A DNA stretch of 64,000 nucleotides from Rutstroemia sp. NJR-2017a BVV2. Lineage: Eukaryota > Ascomycota > Leotiomycetes > Helotiales > Rutstroemiaceae. Made by a program: the position numbers and the translations under genes. The stretch lies in NCBI GenBank assembly GCA_002946415.1, contig NJPS01000013.1, positions 868,001-932,000 of the forward strand, read 5' to 3'. The notes beneath the pieces were generated by a model. It was not told the origin of the DNA, ran no database searches, and saw only the letters and a list, made by a program, of their open reading frames with translations. Below are positions 33,665-46,292 of this stretch, one piece after another (position 1 is the stretch's first letter; each line of letters starts with the position of its first letter).

Positions 33665-35607
33665 ATTGGGGAGGGAGGGAAATCGTGTGGGTTGGTGTTA
33701 ATGGGTGATGATGGGGATGTTATGATGCAAATGATAATGATGGAAGACTGCAGTGCTGGTTGTGGATAATGATCGAATACCCAGGTCTTTTTGGTCCGTT
33801 TGGATCTGCGGATAGATGAGGGATGAGATGAGAGGAATGGTTACTTCAGATAGATTTCTAGTTTGACTTCCAATCCTTAATTAAATTACTTCCATGGTCT
33901 TCTTCGTCGTTGAACCGGGTCTTCGCGTCTCAATTCCGTCCATGCTAGGTAACTGATGACCACTCTGATAGTGGATACCCCTCGACTAGTTCTCCACATA
34001 TCGTGCTTCTCCCCATCAGCCTCAACTGCCACTGTACTGTAGGTACAGTAAGCGCAATACTAGCCATAGCATGCTTAAACCATCTTATTGGCCAATTTCG
34101 AATCACGAAAACACCCAACCCTACCGCCCTACCATCAATATTCCACGCCAACAATGACATACTACTGTAAGACCACCAATCCGCAGGGTCTATGGACTAC
34201 TCCATCCAAGTCTACGTACGTTTTTAATACCGACCACCTCGAAATATTGCATGCACTAATTACTCCACGTACTTACTTGTATTCAATCTACCTCCACCCG
34301 ATGCGGCCCGGCGATAGTTTGATACCGTACTGTACCGCATCAGCCACTAAAGCGGAGCCCTCCGTCCGCTCACCGGTCAGCTCCACTTTCCTCTACGAAC
34401 AGTAGAGTTACACTTTAAAGTTACAGAGCTAAAAAGCTTGACTTTTTCAACCGGGGCGCGGCTTGGCGATCTTTATTCTGGCTTGAGTTTGGGGGTTTTG
34501 GGTTTTTGGGTTTTTGTCGAAATCGTTTGCTTCCATCGTGTAAGACAAGGATACAGGGCGATTGGGTTTGAAAATACAAAGCTAATGAAGCTGCATTATG
34601 TGAGTCATGGGCCATGGTTGAGGAAAGAGTGGTGTTGTGGTGTTGTGGTGTTAAGTTGGTTACATTTTAACCCCGGGACCGAGCACGACTCGGGGGTAAA
34701 AGCCACGTGTGTAACCATATCTAGCATTCGGGACCGAAGAATGAAGCGGCTGTGAGGAGTGCAGCATTCTAAAAGTTATTCAAGCACTGCAAAAGAGCTT
34801 TGTGGGAGAAAAGCGCTCCCAACTCTTCCTTGAGACCGTCGTGATGGCCGTCCCATGCCATGTATATCGCCGGTCGTAAGCAAAACAGCGATCCACGGCG
34901 ATAATGTAAACGTTGTGTATCGACAATACGCGCCCCTGGCAAATTCACACCCACACCCACACACACCCACGCACACACACACGCACACACAGCAGAAACG
35001 AATAAACCGGACGGAATTAAAAGAACACCGAATGCCGCCACCGAATGAAAAAAGCGGAATTGCAAACCCCTTTTGACACAACAAGTGGGCACCACGGTTT
35101 ATCCGACGAATCACAGGGCGTGGAAGGATCGAAGCGGTACCGTGCTCTTGGTCTCGCTTGGCGAGTTTAATGACGAAGTGGGACCCCTCCGCGGCCCTCT
35201 CTGATCTGCTTCGTGGGAATGAATGCGATTGGCACTTGCGCTGGGAATAATTCTGCTGCTGCACCATTTTTCTTTTCTGATACCAGGGTGCGGTCTGGAT
35301 GGCGTTTAGGTAATTGACCGTATAGATACATGGTGCAGCTCCATGTGTTCATGACTTTATTTCTACTTCTTTAATTCTCCATCTCTTCACTTTCCATTCT
35401 TCTGGGATTTTCCTGCTGTATTCTTTAATAATTGCAGAAGAAAGTGGACGGATGATACCTTGAGCACGAGTACGGAATTGGAGTGATCTACATGATATCA
35501 TAATTATAATCTCCAACGTCAACAGCTTCGAGAAGGGAGAATACACGAACACACTTGCTGAAATAACACAACATACCCATCTGAAAAAAAGGCAAGGAAC
35601 AACCACA
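33665..35607. other. Intergenic with CA-rich microsatellite
   Basis: 1.9 kb. The minus strand has a 163-codon frame (34776-35267) that crosses the CA microsatellite at 34946-34991 and therefore reads as Val/Cys repeats; not a gene. The last 100 bp is the DHA2 exporter 5' UTR. Confidence 0.5.
34946..34991. repeat. CACACC/CA microsatellite
   Basis: 46 bp of CA dinucleotides with interspersed CCCA and CGCA. Confidence 0.92.
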
Positions 35608-37715
35608 ATGCCAGCAACAACCGTTGCTGAGGAGCGGGAACTCGCCGCTGCTGCTGGTCAAGGTGCAGATCTGGGTACCACAATTGAAGGTCAGCCCGCA
35701 GAAGAGCACACCGGCCCAACCAGTTCGCGCGCATCCACTGCAGTCAGCACGCACGAAGACGGCAGCACATCCACCCCCAAATCCAACCCCAAAGAAGACG
35801 AGGCTGCACTCCCATCATCAGAAAACCCCAGCATCACAAACAACGACCCCAATGCCGCAACCACCACATCCCTCCCAGCCACCCAACCCCAAGAGCCCGA
35901 AGCCTCGCGCTCCACCCTCCAAACCGTAATCATCATGATCTCCCTCTGCGCCTCCGTCTTCCTCGCCGCCCTCGACGTCTCCATCATCACCACGGCCCTC
36001 CCCACCATCTCCGAGCACTTTCACTCCAACGCCGGGTACACGTGGATCGGGTCCGCGTATCTGCTCGCCAACGCGGCCAGCACGCCGGTGTGGGGTAAGT
36101 TCTCCGACATCTGGGGGCGGAAGCCGATTCTGCTGATTGCGGCGGCGGTGTTCTTTGTCGGGAGCTTGCTTGCGGCTGTCAGTGTCAATATCGGCATGTT
36201 GATTGTGGCGCGGGCGATCCAGGGGATTGGGGGAGGGGGCCTGATTATTTTGGTGAATATTTGTATTAGTGATTTGTTTAGTATGAGGAAGAGGGGGCAG
36301 TATTTTGGGATGATTGGCATGACGTGGGCTTTTGCTAGTGCGATTGGGCCGTTGCTTGGTGGTGCGTTTACGGAGAAGGTTAGCTGGAGGTGGTGTTTTT
36401 ATATTAACTGTAAGTTTTGCTACGTCGTTCTCTTCTCCCCAACTATCCCTATCCATATCCCTATCCCCACTTGTCCTACTTTTCCAGACCCCGAAAGATC
36501 GATCATAAACTGACAATACACCAGTACCCATCACCGGCACCGTCGCCGTCGCCCTCTTCTTCTTCCTCCACCTCGACAACCCCAAAACCCCCGTCTGGGA
36601 CGGTCTCAAAGCAGTCGACTGGGTCGGCTCCCTCCTGATCGTCGGCGGCACCCTCATGGTTCTCCTGGGTCTCGAATTCGGCGGTGTCACCTTCCCCTGG
36701 TCCAGCGCCACCGTCATCTGCCTCATCATCTTCGGCATCGTCGTAGCCTTCCTCTTCATCCTCAACGAATGGAAATTCGCCCGCTACCCCGTGATGCCCC
36801 TCCGCCTCTTCAAACACAGCTCTAACGTCGCTGCCCTCGGCGTCTGTTTCTGCCACGGCTTCGTCTTCATCGCCGCCTCCTACTACCTCCCCTTATACTT
36901 CCAAGCCGTGCTGGGCGCCACCCCGCTCCTCTCCGGCGTCTACCTCCTCCCCTTCGCCCTCTCCCTGTCTCTCACCTCGGCCGCAACCGGCATCTTCATC
37001 AAGAAAACCGGCAAGTACCTCCCACCCATCTACTTCGGACTCGTCGTCATGGCCCTCGGCTTCGGGCTGTACATCGATCTGCCGCGCGGGCGCACCTGGT
37101 CGAAAATTATCATCTATCAAATCATCGCGGGGATTGGCGTGGGGCCAAATTTCCAGGCCCCCCTTATTGCGCTGCAGACGTTGGTGAAGAAGAGCGATAT
37201 CGCGACGGCGACGGCGACGTTTGGGTTTACGAGGAATTTGAGCACCAGTATTAGTGTGGTGGTGGGCAGCGTGGTGTTTCAGAATGAGATGCAGAAACGC
37301 TATGGCACGCTGCTGCAGGCGTTAGGGAAGAGCGCCGCGGATCAGTTGAGTGGTGGGAGTGCGGGGGCGAGTGTGGGGATTGTGGCGGCTTTACCGGCAG
37401 CGGGAAGGGAGGTGGCGAGGAAGGCGTTTTCGGATAGTTTGAGGATTATGGTGGGTCTTTCTTTCTCTTGTTTTGTTTATCATTTTAAAAACACAACTAA
37501 CCTCCCAAAAACAGTGGATCATGTACGTCGCCTTCGCAGCCCTAGGCCTGCTAATCAGTTTCGCGATCGGCCAACAGGTGCTGAGTAAAGAACATGAGGT
37601 CACGAAGGTGGGGTTGGAGGAACAGGAACGCTTGAGGAAGGAGAAGAAGAGGATGTCGCGGGGTCAGGATGTGGAGAGTGGGGTTGTGGGAGGTGAGGGG
37701 GAGAAGAGTGTTTGA
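35608..37715 (+). CDS. 14-TM MFS exporter, DHA2 family
   Basis: Predicted join(35608..36409,36525..37450,37515..37715), 642 residues. The ~105-residue cytosolic N-terminus is Ser/Thr/Pro/Glu-rich. Helix 1 begins TVIIMISLCASVFLAALDVSIITTALPTI, the D1 motif of DHA2 drug:H+ antiporters. Motif A is GKFSDIWGRKP, helix 4/5 gives ARAIQGIGGGGLI, and exon 1 ends in SWRWCFYIN, which continues after the intron as LPITGTVAV. The second half shows YYLPLYFQAVLGATPLLSGVYLLP and LIALQTLVKKSDIATATA. The family exports toxins, drugs, polyamines or siderophores. No biosynthetic genes flank it, so general efflux is likeliest. Coding sequence is clearly more GC-rich than its flanks. A 315-codon frame on the opposite strand (35818-36765) is a shadow of this GC-rich gene. 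Confidence 0.93.
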
Positions 37716-40700
37716 GGTGGGGGGTTGCTGGGAGGAGAGAGGAGAGAGGGGGGATGAGAAGGGAGGGGAGAGTTGTGGAAGATATGAGGATTAAAAAGAG
37801 GCAGGCAGGTAAACTTTCGCGTCAGGCGTTGATTTGACGCGCGGGTGTGGAGTGGTTGGACAATGTTTAAGAACGACTGGCTAGCTGACGAGATGATACC
37901 CCTGGAGCACGGAGCACAGAGAGCGACGAGACGACGAGACGTTCAAATACACATATATAACATGATATGACATGCCATACGGGATGAAAAAAAAAATTAT
38001 ATTTTTAATAATTGTTTGGATACGAAGAAGATGGTTTCAGTTGTATATATGTACATTTTTAAATATATAGCATCGTTGGTGTGTTGGAGGGGAAAAGAAA
38101 GGAAGGCTTGTGGAGGATGTATATATAAATGTCAGATCTCGGTTATTCTACTCTTGTAATGATTTTGAATGTTTTGTCTACTGTGAGATGGTAGTGGGTT
38201 GAGGGTGTGGATGGCGGAGGGTGGATGAGGGGAGGGGAGGTGACGTGACGTGACGTGACGTGAGATGAGGGGAGGAGAGTTTGTGATATGATATATCAAA
38301 TGGAGAAGATCTACACTATGAGGGTGAGTAGGTAGGGAAGAAGAGGATAGCTAGTAGATATCGGGATAGAAATGGAGTAGAGTATGGGTAGAAGGAGGGA
38401 TTGAAGATATATAGTACAAAGCTAGAGAGAGGGACGAGCGAGCAGATAGATGACCGTGAATAGAGAGCCCGACAGTAGTAAGCAAGCCGGATGGTATGGT
38501 ATGGTATGGTGATTTTATAGGAAAAGATGATAGCATCGCGCACCCATGCATGTTATTGTATAACCTACAGTCTTAGTCTCCAAGTGAAGGAAAGTAAAGC
38601 AAGTAAGGAGAAGCGAGAAATCACTTTGCGTGATACATGTGTATCCTAAGATCCGATTGATGGAGGAGGAAAAGAGTACACAGGGGGGTGGGGGAGCAGG
38701 ATGGGAGGCGCGGAGGCGTGGTGCTGTTAATATGCGTGTTGGGTAGGGGAAGGGAAAAGGGGAGGAGATGCTATCGAAATGGATGTTTTCTTACTTCCTG
38801 TATCAACCTACTCTTATTAGACACATATTGCGGGCGTAGCTAAACAATGAGAAGAGAGAATTCCTGCCACATGTATGAAGAGTAATGTGTCCGGGAGGAT
38901 GTGATTCTCAATCGGTGTTCAGTGATGTAGGAGGAAGTTTAAGTCCGCTGCCGAACACCTCTTAAGGCTTATGAGAAAGGTCAATGGAGGCAATTGAAGT
39001 TTAACTTCTTTCAACCACTTTGCCCGTTCATGTAAGCTTCCTACCGGGCTATCCTGGATAGATACTGGCTAGGTTGGCCGCTTTGCCTTGTGATTGAATA
39101 GCCCAGGACCATATCGTCAGGAACTTGCGTCTCGAACCAGTTCTCTAGAAGCCACTCTTCTGGTCTTGGTGTAGGTGGAATGCGTTAGGTCTGGCCCAGA
39201 TATGTCTAACGGCCGGGATTGATGTGTAGTGGAAAGGTACGACTAGTGCTTGCTTGCTCGACTCGACATCATGCTATCGAAATATTTCCAACGGCGGCAG
39301 TCTCTCCTCGAGGTGAGGGCTCGCATTGTCGCAGATGTTAGCTGTTCGAAACTTGGGGATGCACCTATCTTTACCAAAGAAGAGTGGGAAAGGAGTGCTT
39401 TTATCTGCTGGAGCGACTTGAGAGGACCTTGGACGTCACTGGACTTTTCAACATCCACCTCGTATCCAATGGGCTGAGCGGAAAAGAATTTTAGAGGTGC
39501 ATTTCCGTTACACTGAAGTTGCAAATGGCCTAGGCGGATTTAATGCGTATTTGTAATGGAATGTCCGTTTTCGGGACCGAACTCTGATAGGAGAAGTTCT
39601 AAGTCTCTTGTGTATCTCCTCTTCTTGCACCACCATATTTCTCCTCGCATGACTTGGAAAGTTTCATTTATGCTTCTCCGCTTCGCATTTCCCCAAAAAT
39701 TTTACATAATCTGGGGACAAACTTGCAGGAAAGAATGAACGATCTGCCATCACGCTCCTGAGGTCAAGTCTCCAGGAATGGCATGTCATGATATCTGACA
39801 TCTACGCAACCATCGAACAATATCGCCCTTGACAATCCATACACCCGATATAAAACCCAATCATGCATAAGCCTACGCACTCAGCCAAGCCTGCGGGGAC
39901 AACTCCAATCTGGAGACTCCATACCAGGGCCACTAACCCAAAATCCATGTGTTGGTGGATACGACATCTCAAGCTGACGCGTACCCGTTTGCGGTAATAT
40001 ACCTTAAATGGATTCCCAGCGTAAAATTCACAACAACTGATTCTTCCTGACAAATCCCTATCGGTCCGTCTATTGTGGGCATCCTGAATCGCAATGCGAT
40101 TATGAAATGCTGAACGATGAGTCGTAAGTGACCGCGGGAGGGACGGTTATCGGCACCAACCCCGTGTTCTCCAACTCTCCATTTTGGGGTTTGGGTGGTG
40201 GGTGGTCGGTTGAAATTCGGCTGATTTTCGAAAATGGGGGAATTGCGCGGTGCGGCAGCGGACTCCGGCATGGAGATAAGATTGGGGAATAAATGCACTT
40301 TGGTGCTGGCGTGTGCAGGTTGCTGTTGGACATTGTCGTATTGCGTGGATCGCGCCAAAATGTCTGTTTAGCATGGAATGTGGCTGGCGGATGCCTGTCT
40401 GTTCTCTTCTAGGAGCGTCCACTTCGTCCACATCGCCCACTCAGGTACCAGTATCGGAACCGAGTGTGTCGAACAAAGTCGTTTTGAGAAATGCTGTACT
40501 GTGCTTACATTTGGCCGTGTGGTTTTCAATTAACATCGTGAGAGACATGTCCAAGCTGTGAATTCAGAAATCATCCGATGGGAAAATTCTCCAGACTTTG
40601 ATCTCTGAAAGATCTGAGCCCATCTCAATTCGTCAATTTCACACCAGGAATTCATATTCCAACAATTCTCATGAAAGGCTCTCTCCACGACAACACCCCA

Positions 40701-41801
40701 CTGGGAGCTAGGTACCCCCAATTAACTAACTGGGCTATCATATGGCACTAGAAACTTCTAACCTACTTGTCGCTGTTGTTCGCTCATCCTGCCACAACGG
40801 GGTCACCGCGACTCCACTGGGATGGATTGGACATCGGGGCCCCAAACCCCAAGTTGGATTTTTGAGATCACTCCATATGGAGAGAAAGGGCCGAATAGCT
40901 ATGGAGTAAGCTCTCACCCACAGCCCGCAAAATACCAGTGAGCGCCCCATTGCGGAGAAGGGGATGAAAAATGGAGATTTCAATACTGTATGGGCGAAGG
41001 CAATTGTTGTAAAATGATACAGTCGATTTTGAGATCTGTCGTTGGAAATTTCAATCTTGATCTGCGCTTAGGCAATGTCGTTGAAGGCCAAGTAATGCTT
41101 GACGATGCTTGGGGTAATTGCCAACGCGCGTAACAGCGGGTGGCTTCTCGGATCCAGTTCGACGGTGAGCAGCCAAGCTCCTTGGTGCTTGCACCGACCG
41201 TTTGGCGAACCATCCTTGAACATAGTTCATCTGACAGCCTTGGCATACCGCATGATGCATCGTCCCATCTTTGGGTTCGGGCTGGCATTCAGTAGGGTTG
41301 CGCGCGCTTAGTCCTAATTGAGAGTAAACTCAAAAGAAGCGATTTAACTCTAGAAGAGTGCTTAAGTCAAGAAGAGGGAGAAGCTTGGAAAACTGGAGAC
41401 CTCGCGTGCCATCCAGGCTTCTCCAAATCCTCCCCATGAAGTTATGACCAATCAGCAGTGAAACAACGCGTGGCATGGTATAGTTCTCCGGAGCACCTCC
41501 TCTCGTTGGTGGGGATTAGCTGCTTTGAAAGATATTACATTTCTGTGTAATTCTCAGATCTAGACCAAATGCGGGAAGCAGTTGGAAATGCTTGAACCAT
41601 GGCTGTGTTTCCTGTAAGCGCGGGAAGGTGGGTGCAATCAAGGCTATATGAAGGGACTCTTCTCCCTCGGTTTGTAGAGATCGTCTTCATCCACCTCAGC
41701 CGGGCATCGCCACCTTCTCATCCTCTTCTTCGAATCGATCTCCTTTGCCTAGTTGACACGAGAACAACCCAACTTCCAAGCTTCGAGAATTCTACTTCAC
41801 C
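37716..41801. other. 4.1-kb gene-poor stretch; purine-rich first kilobase
   Basis: No gene supported. From about 37716 to 38800 the plus strand is strikingly G/A-rich (repeated GGAGG, GAGAG, GGATG blocks), with a TGACG array at 38241-38263 and a TATGG run near 38497-38512. From 39 to 41.8 kb there are only short frames (up to 129 codons, no domains). The last 200 bp is the sugar-transporter leader. Confidence 0.5.
38241..38263 (+). repeat. (TGACG)4 pentanucleotide array, CRE-like
   Basis: TGACG is repeated four times, followed by TGA. Adjacent units create overlapping TGACGTGA sites, the half-site recognised by CREB/ATF-type bZIP factors. It may be only a microsatellite; no start codon is near. 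Confidence 0.85.
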
Positions 41802-43660
41802 ATGGCAGTCATGGGGGGTTCAGGGGCGCCGAGCCAGTCGATGGTTGCGCGACAGAATGCAGCCAAACCCAAAGGTTTCATGGGCATGATGAAGAACCCC
41901 TATGTGTTCTTGACGTGTTTATTCGCCTCCTTGGGTTGTATGATGTATGGTGAGTACAACAGAACATCCCTACCCACTGAGTGACACCTGCTAATACTCC
42001 AGATCCCAGGTTACGATCAGGGTGTCATGTCCCCGGTTCTGATCATGGAAAATTTCGAGAATGAGTTCCCTACTCTCACGGGTGCATCCCTCCAAGGATG
42101 GCTTGTATCTGCTCTTGAGCTTGGTGCATGGTTCGGAGCGCTTTTGAACGGATATGTCGCCGATAAGATTTCCAGAAAATACAGTATGATGGTTGCCGTG
42201 TTGATCTTCACCCTTGGTACTGGTCTGCAGGCTGGTGCCCGAAGCCCAGCCTATTTCTTCGCCGGTCGTATCATCGGTGGTGTGGGAATCGGTATGTTCT
42301 CCATGGTCATTCCGCTTTACCAAGCAGAAATCGCGCCCCCTGAGCTTCGAGGATCTTTGGTATCGCTCCAACAGCTTTCCATTACTATCGGTACTACCAT
42401 TGCCTTCTGGCTTGACTTCGGTTTCTCCTTCGCCGGAGGCAATAAGTGCAAGCCCGAGGGTATTGAAAACCCTTACCTTGCCGACGGATCATACAACGCC
42501 GCTGGAAACCACGGACATCCTTGCACAGGTCAAAAAGCCATTGCATGGAGAGTGCCTTTGGCATTGCAGCTGATTCCTGCGTGGACGTGTAAGTCCTTTC
42601 CTCCCTGGTATCTCAAAGAATATTCCTAATCATTCATTTTATAGTGTTCATCGGAATGTTCTTCTTCCCATTCTCACCCAGATGGTTGATGTTGAAGCAT
42701 CGTGAGGATGAAGCCATCGCATCGCTATCTAAACTCAGACGTCTCGATGCCAATGATCCATTATTGAGAGCCGAATTCCTAGAGATCAAGGCCGCTGTCA
42801 TGTTCGATGAAGAGACACAAGCTGAACAAGTCCGAACTGGCGGAAAGTGGGCACCATGGAAGGCGCTCCTTGCCCCCAACGTTTTCAAGAGAATCTTCCT
42901 AGGATGTGCTATGATGGTGTTCCAACAGTTCACTGGTATCAATGCTGTTTTGTACTACGCCCCTCAAATTTTCCAGAGCTTCGGTTTCTCAAGCACCACC
43001 ACGAATCTTCTTGCCACCGGTGTCACCGGTATCTTGCAGGTTCTTTTCACCCTTCCGGCCGTCTTGTTCCTTGACAAATTCGGTCGTAAGCATTTCCTGA
43101 TCACTGGTGCCATCGGTATGTGTATTTGCCACGTTGTTGTCGCCGCTGTCGAAGGGTCGTACGAAGACCAATGGAACCTCAACGAGGGACTTGCTGTCAC
43201 TCAAGGTTGGGTTGCAATCGTATTCATCTGGCTCTTTGCAGTCAATTTTGCATACTCGTGGGGTCCGGTCTCCTGGGTTCTTGCTCAAGAGATTTTCCCT
43301 GCCAGTGTTCGATCTCGTGGTGTCTCTCTCGTCGCATCCACCAACTGGATGTTTAACTTCATCATCGGTTTGACCACCAAGGACATGCTGAACACCATGA
43401 AGTATGGTACCTATATCTTCTTCGCTGTCTTCAGTGCAGGAGGCGGATTCTTCATTTGGAAGTTCTTCCCTGAAACCAAGGACAAGACCTTGGAGGAACT
43501 CGATGTGTACTTCGGTGGTGACATTGACAGTATTGCAGCTGCAGATAAGGCAAGAATGCAGCGCATTAATGAAAGGCTTGGACTGGCGGATGCCGAGGTT
43601 CCTGAAGATATTATGGTCAAGGAGGAGAAGACCGCTACAGCCATCCACCAAGAAATATGA
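41802..43660 (+). CDS. MFS sugar transporter (hexose porter type)
   Basis: Predicted join(41802..41949,42010..42588,42645..43660), 580 residues, 12 TM helices. Sugar-porter signatures in order: GYDQGVMSPV after helix 1 (the intron lies within Gly-Tyr), NGYVADKISRKYSM (GxxxD-R/K-x(2)-R-type loop 2-3), FFAGRIIGGVGIGMFSMVIPLYQAEIAP in helices 4-5, PFSPRWLM (a variant of PESPRWL), QQFTGINAVLYYAPQIF in helix 7, and PETKDKTLEELDVYFGG after helix 12. The two introns are 60 and 56 nt. The protein imports hexoses or a related polyol by H+ symport at the plasma membrane. The extra loop with four Cys/His residues (GGNKCKPEGIEN...HGHPCTG) between helices 5 and 6 is longer than in classical hexose permeases and matches a fungal subgroup. 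Exact sugar unknown. Confidence 0.94.
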
Positions 43661-44510
43661 GGTAGCTGGTTGGGGAGCTCGTCAAGTGATATTTAACGTA
43701 CGCACTTCTTGTATCAGGATGTAATGATAACGAATCAAGTGTAATGAAACTTCGCGTTGCCATAGGAGAAATGTGATAAACCCTCTTGCACCCAGGCATC
43801 TAGGATCTTTCCTCGGCAACATTGAGGCTGCCACAGATGGAGCCTTCTCTCCAGACAAGTTCGTAACCAGAAATTCGCGAAGACAAGATTTGAAATAAGT
43901 CGTGGCGCATAAAGTTACCTCATAAAGACATATGTACAGTAGTTACTGTAGAAGCGCGACGACAAAAAAAATACTGTAGCGTCTTACGCGACCCCGACGT
44001 TGGCATACTGTAATGTAAACACGTCTCGAAGCATTCTTACTCGTCGGCTTGACGATTCAGCTTATGTAGACATATTGTCCTTGATCGACTCTCGAGTCTA
44101 TTCTAATATGGGGATTTAGACAAGAGTTGTACGCTAGTGGTGGAAAGATTGAGCTGGCTCAAGACCTTTTCGAGTTGTGGTTCGGTTTTCCTTGGCAACG
44201 CACTTGGAGAAAACAAACTTGGATTCCGACCGCACTTCACAAATACAATCAATAACACAAACTCATAGATATCTTAACAAGTCTATTATTGTCTATTACT
44301 GGGGGTTGACCCTTAATGGGGTACAGCTATGCTCGTCTACAAGTGAAACCTATTCATATCTCCATTCCCCTGTAAGAGGAATTTGTTTATCCGGTGAGTC
44401 CATAAACGCCCGGAAGAATATACTTAATGGGTACAACTATGCTTGGTTAATCAGGTCTGGTTCGGATGCGAGTGAGAGCGCGGGGAGCGAGAAATATGTG
44501 ACGAGATTCG
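43661..44510. other. Intergenic downstream of sugar transporter
   Basis: 850 bp. A motif TTAATGGG(G)TACARCTATGCT occurs at 44311 and again at 44424, an early sign of the repeat-rich tract that follows. No gene supported. Confidence 0.45.
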
Positions 44511-44584
44511 TCAGGTGGATGAACTCGGGGGTTGTGTGGGATGTGGGTGCGGGATGAGGAGGGGGTGGTCCAAAGGCAGGGTAT

Positions 44585-45560
44585 TCGGCCTAGTATCTCC
44601 ACCATTTTCCATGGTAATGTCGATCGACCTCCTATTTGATGCGTAGAACGCACGATTGAGATCATGGTTCGAAGGCAGCGTGTTTTGCAAATATCCGCCC
44701 CTGCTCGAAGTTGTGATCGGAGTATTTGGGCGGGTGGGGAGTGGTGGAGGACCTATGAAGTCTCTAGGGTTTGCAATACGGCCGCCGTTCGCTAAGTAAC
44801 TCAGGTGAGCACTCTGACGGGTAGAATTTGTAGCGTCCTCGAAGCTCACATTCGGATCGAAGATATCCACCGCTGGGTAGCTGGTGGCTCCGAGTCCTGG
44901 TCGTGTGAAGTTCTCAGCTCTCGTCGAGGCTCCGAGTCCTGGTATGGGCACCCGGTGTGTCTTAGCGGGGTATTCAGCCTAGTATCTCCACCATTTTCCA
45001 TTGGTTGTTGGAAGCTCTCGGCTCTCGTCGCGGCCAACGACGTCGCGAAGAATGGAGAATTATGGCAGTTGTCTAGGCTATGCTGACTTGTCATATTGTG
45101 AGGAGTTGAGAGGATCTGGTCTCGAAACTCTTCGAGAGTTTGGTACGTGTGAGGGATACGAGGAACTTGGCGGCTCTGGTATAGGCACTACGGCGAGATA
45201 CAGTCATGTAGTTGTCGAAACCGGGGCGAGTCTTCGCATTCGCTTTGTGGTGTGCGGTCCAATCTAACTTTTCCAGGTCGGGCTCGTGCTGCCTGTCCTT
45301 TGAGACCTCCTCCCGACACTTGTAGTCAAATTGCTTGTTGCAAATGGTGCAGCGCTGCACGACATTCCCGTTTCGACTACCGCAGATATCACACTTTGCA
45401 GTGTGGACGACGACCTGGGTGAACTCAGTATGCTTTGCAGTCCCAGGGTTCCGCCACGGTCCGCTCAAAGGTAGACTGTTTGATGGACGATATGGGAAAG
45501 GAGGTGGAGCGGTTTGCCCCAACGGGGGTTTCGGCCTAGTATCTCCACCATTTTCCATGG
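44585..45560 (-). repeat. Three dispersed copies of a 30-bp element (MENGGDTRP)
   Basis: TCGGCCTAGTATCTCCACCA followed by TTTTCCATGG occurs at 44585-44614 and 45531-45560, with a near-copy at 44974-45001. On the minus strand each reads ATG-GAA-AAT-GGT-GGA-GAT-ACT-AGG, i.e. MENGGDTR(P/L), suggesting duplicated coding segments. Confidence 0.9.
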
Positions 45561-45868
45561 TATTATTGTAAGGGTATACGTTGAGGAAACGGTGAAGTTC
45601 TTCGTGATCAAGAGGGGAGACGAGCCCCTCGAGTTGGCAGAAATCCAGGGCGACGCTCATGCTCCCATATGAGTCCAGGCAATGTATCGACCCATGTATT
45701 GTCCCAAATTCCCCACTTGAGCCACCAATTTTTGATGTTGATATGCGCTATTGTATTGATATCAATTGGCAAGCTTCCCCAGTGAACCTCCAGGTTCATC
45801 AGCTTTGTTCGAAGTCGTTCTCTCTCTGCCATAGTTTGCCAAGGCAACCCCCCCACGAGGTATGAGAT

Positions 45869-46292
45869 GAGGCAGACCACCCCGCAGAGTAGGGCGGTTG
45901 CGGCCCGCTCGAGTACATCGAGGCGGGACTTGCACCCATTGGGGTGGTCTGCATACATCTCATATCTGGGTTTATCCGGTTGCTACTGACAGTGTAAGGG
46001 TAGACGTTGAGGAAACGGTCGTTGCGCTTCGTGTATCGAAGGAAGAGACTGTCGGTGCGAGCTATTTTTCTGTAATGGATGTGGATTCTTGTCCCCTGAA
46101 GTTCTTCGCGATTCTAGAGGTGAGATGCGGCCTGAGGAGGGATGGGACGAGGCAGACCACCCCGCAGAGTAGGGCGGTTGCGGCCCGCTCAAATACGTCG
46201 AGGCGGGACTTGCACCCATTGGGATGGTCTGCATGTACCTCGTGTCTGTGCTTGACAGTGTAAGGGTAGACGTCGAGGAAACGGTCGTTGCA
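45869..46292. repeat. 280-bp-offset tandem duplication
   Basis: GAGGCAGACCACCCCGCAGA and the following ~70 bp at 45869 recur at 46149 with a few substitutions; the GTAAGGGTAGACGT(T/C)GAGGAAACGGTCGTTGC segment is also shared (ends near 46025 and 46292). A third, shorter relative occurs at 45567-45591. It lies within the CCCH locus. Confidence 0.9.

Noticed and set aside
34776..35267. 163-codon minus-strand frame
   Set aside because: Runs through the CA microsatellite and reads as repetitive Val/Cys; chance.
35818..36765. 315-codon open frame antisense to the DHA2 exporter
   Set aside because: Arises from high GC at third positions of the real gene; composition is Arg/Pro/Thr/His-rich with no domain, and it lies fully opposite convincing MFS exons.
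42989..43651. 220-codon antisense frame in the sugar transporter
   Set aside because: Shadow of a conserved transporter exon; no domain or start context.
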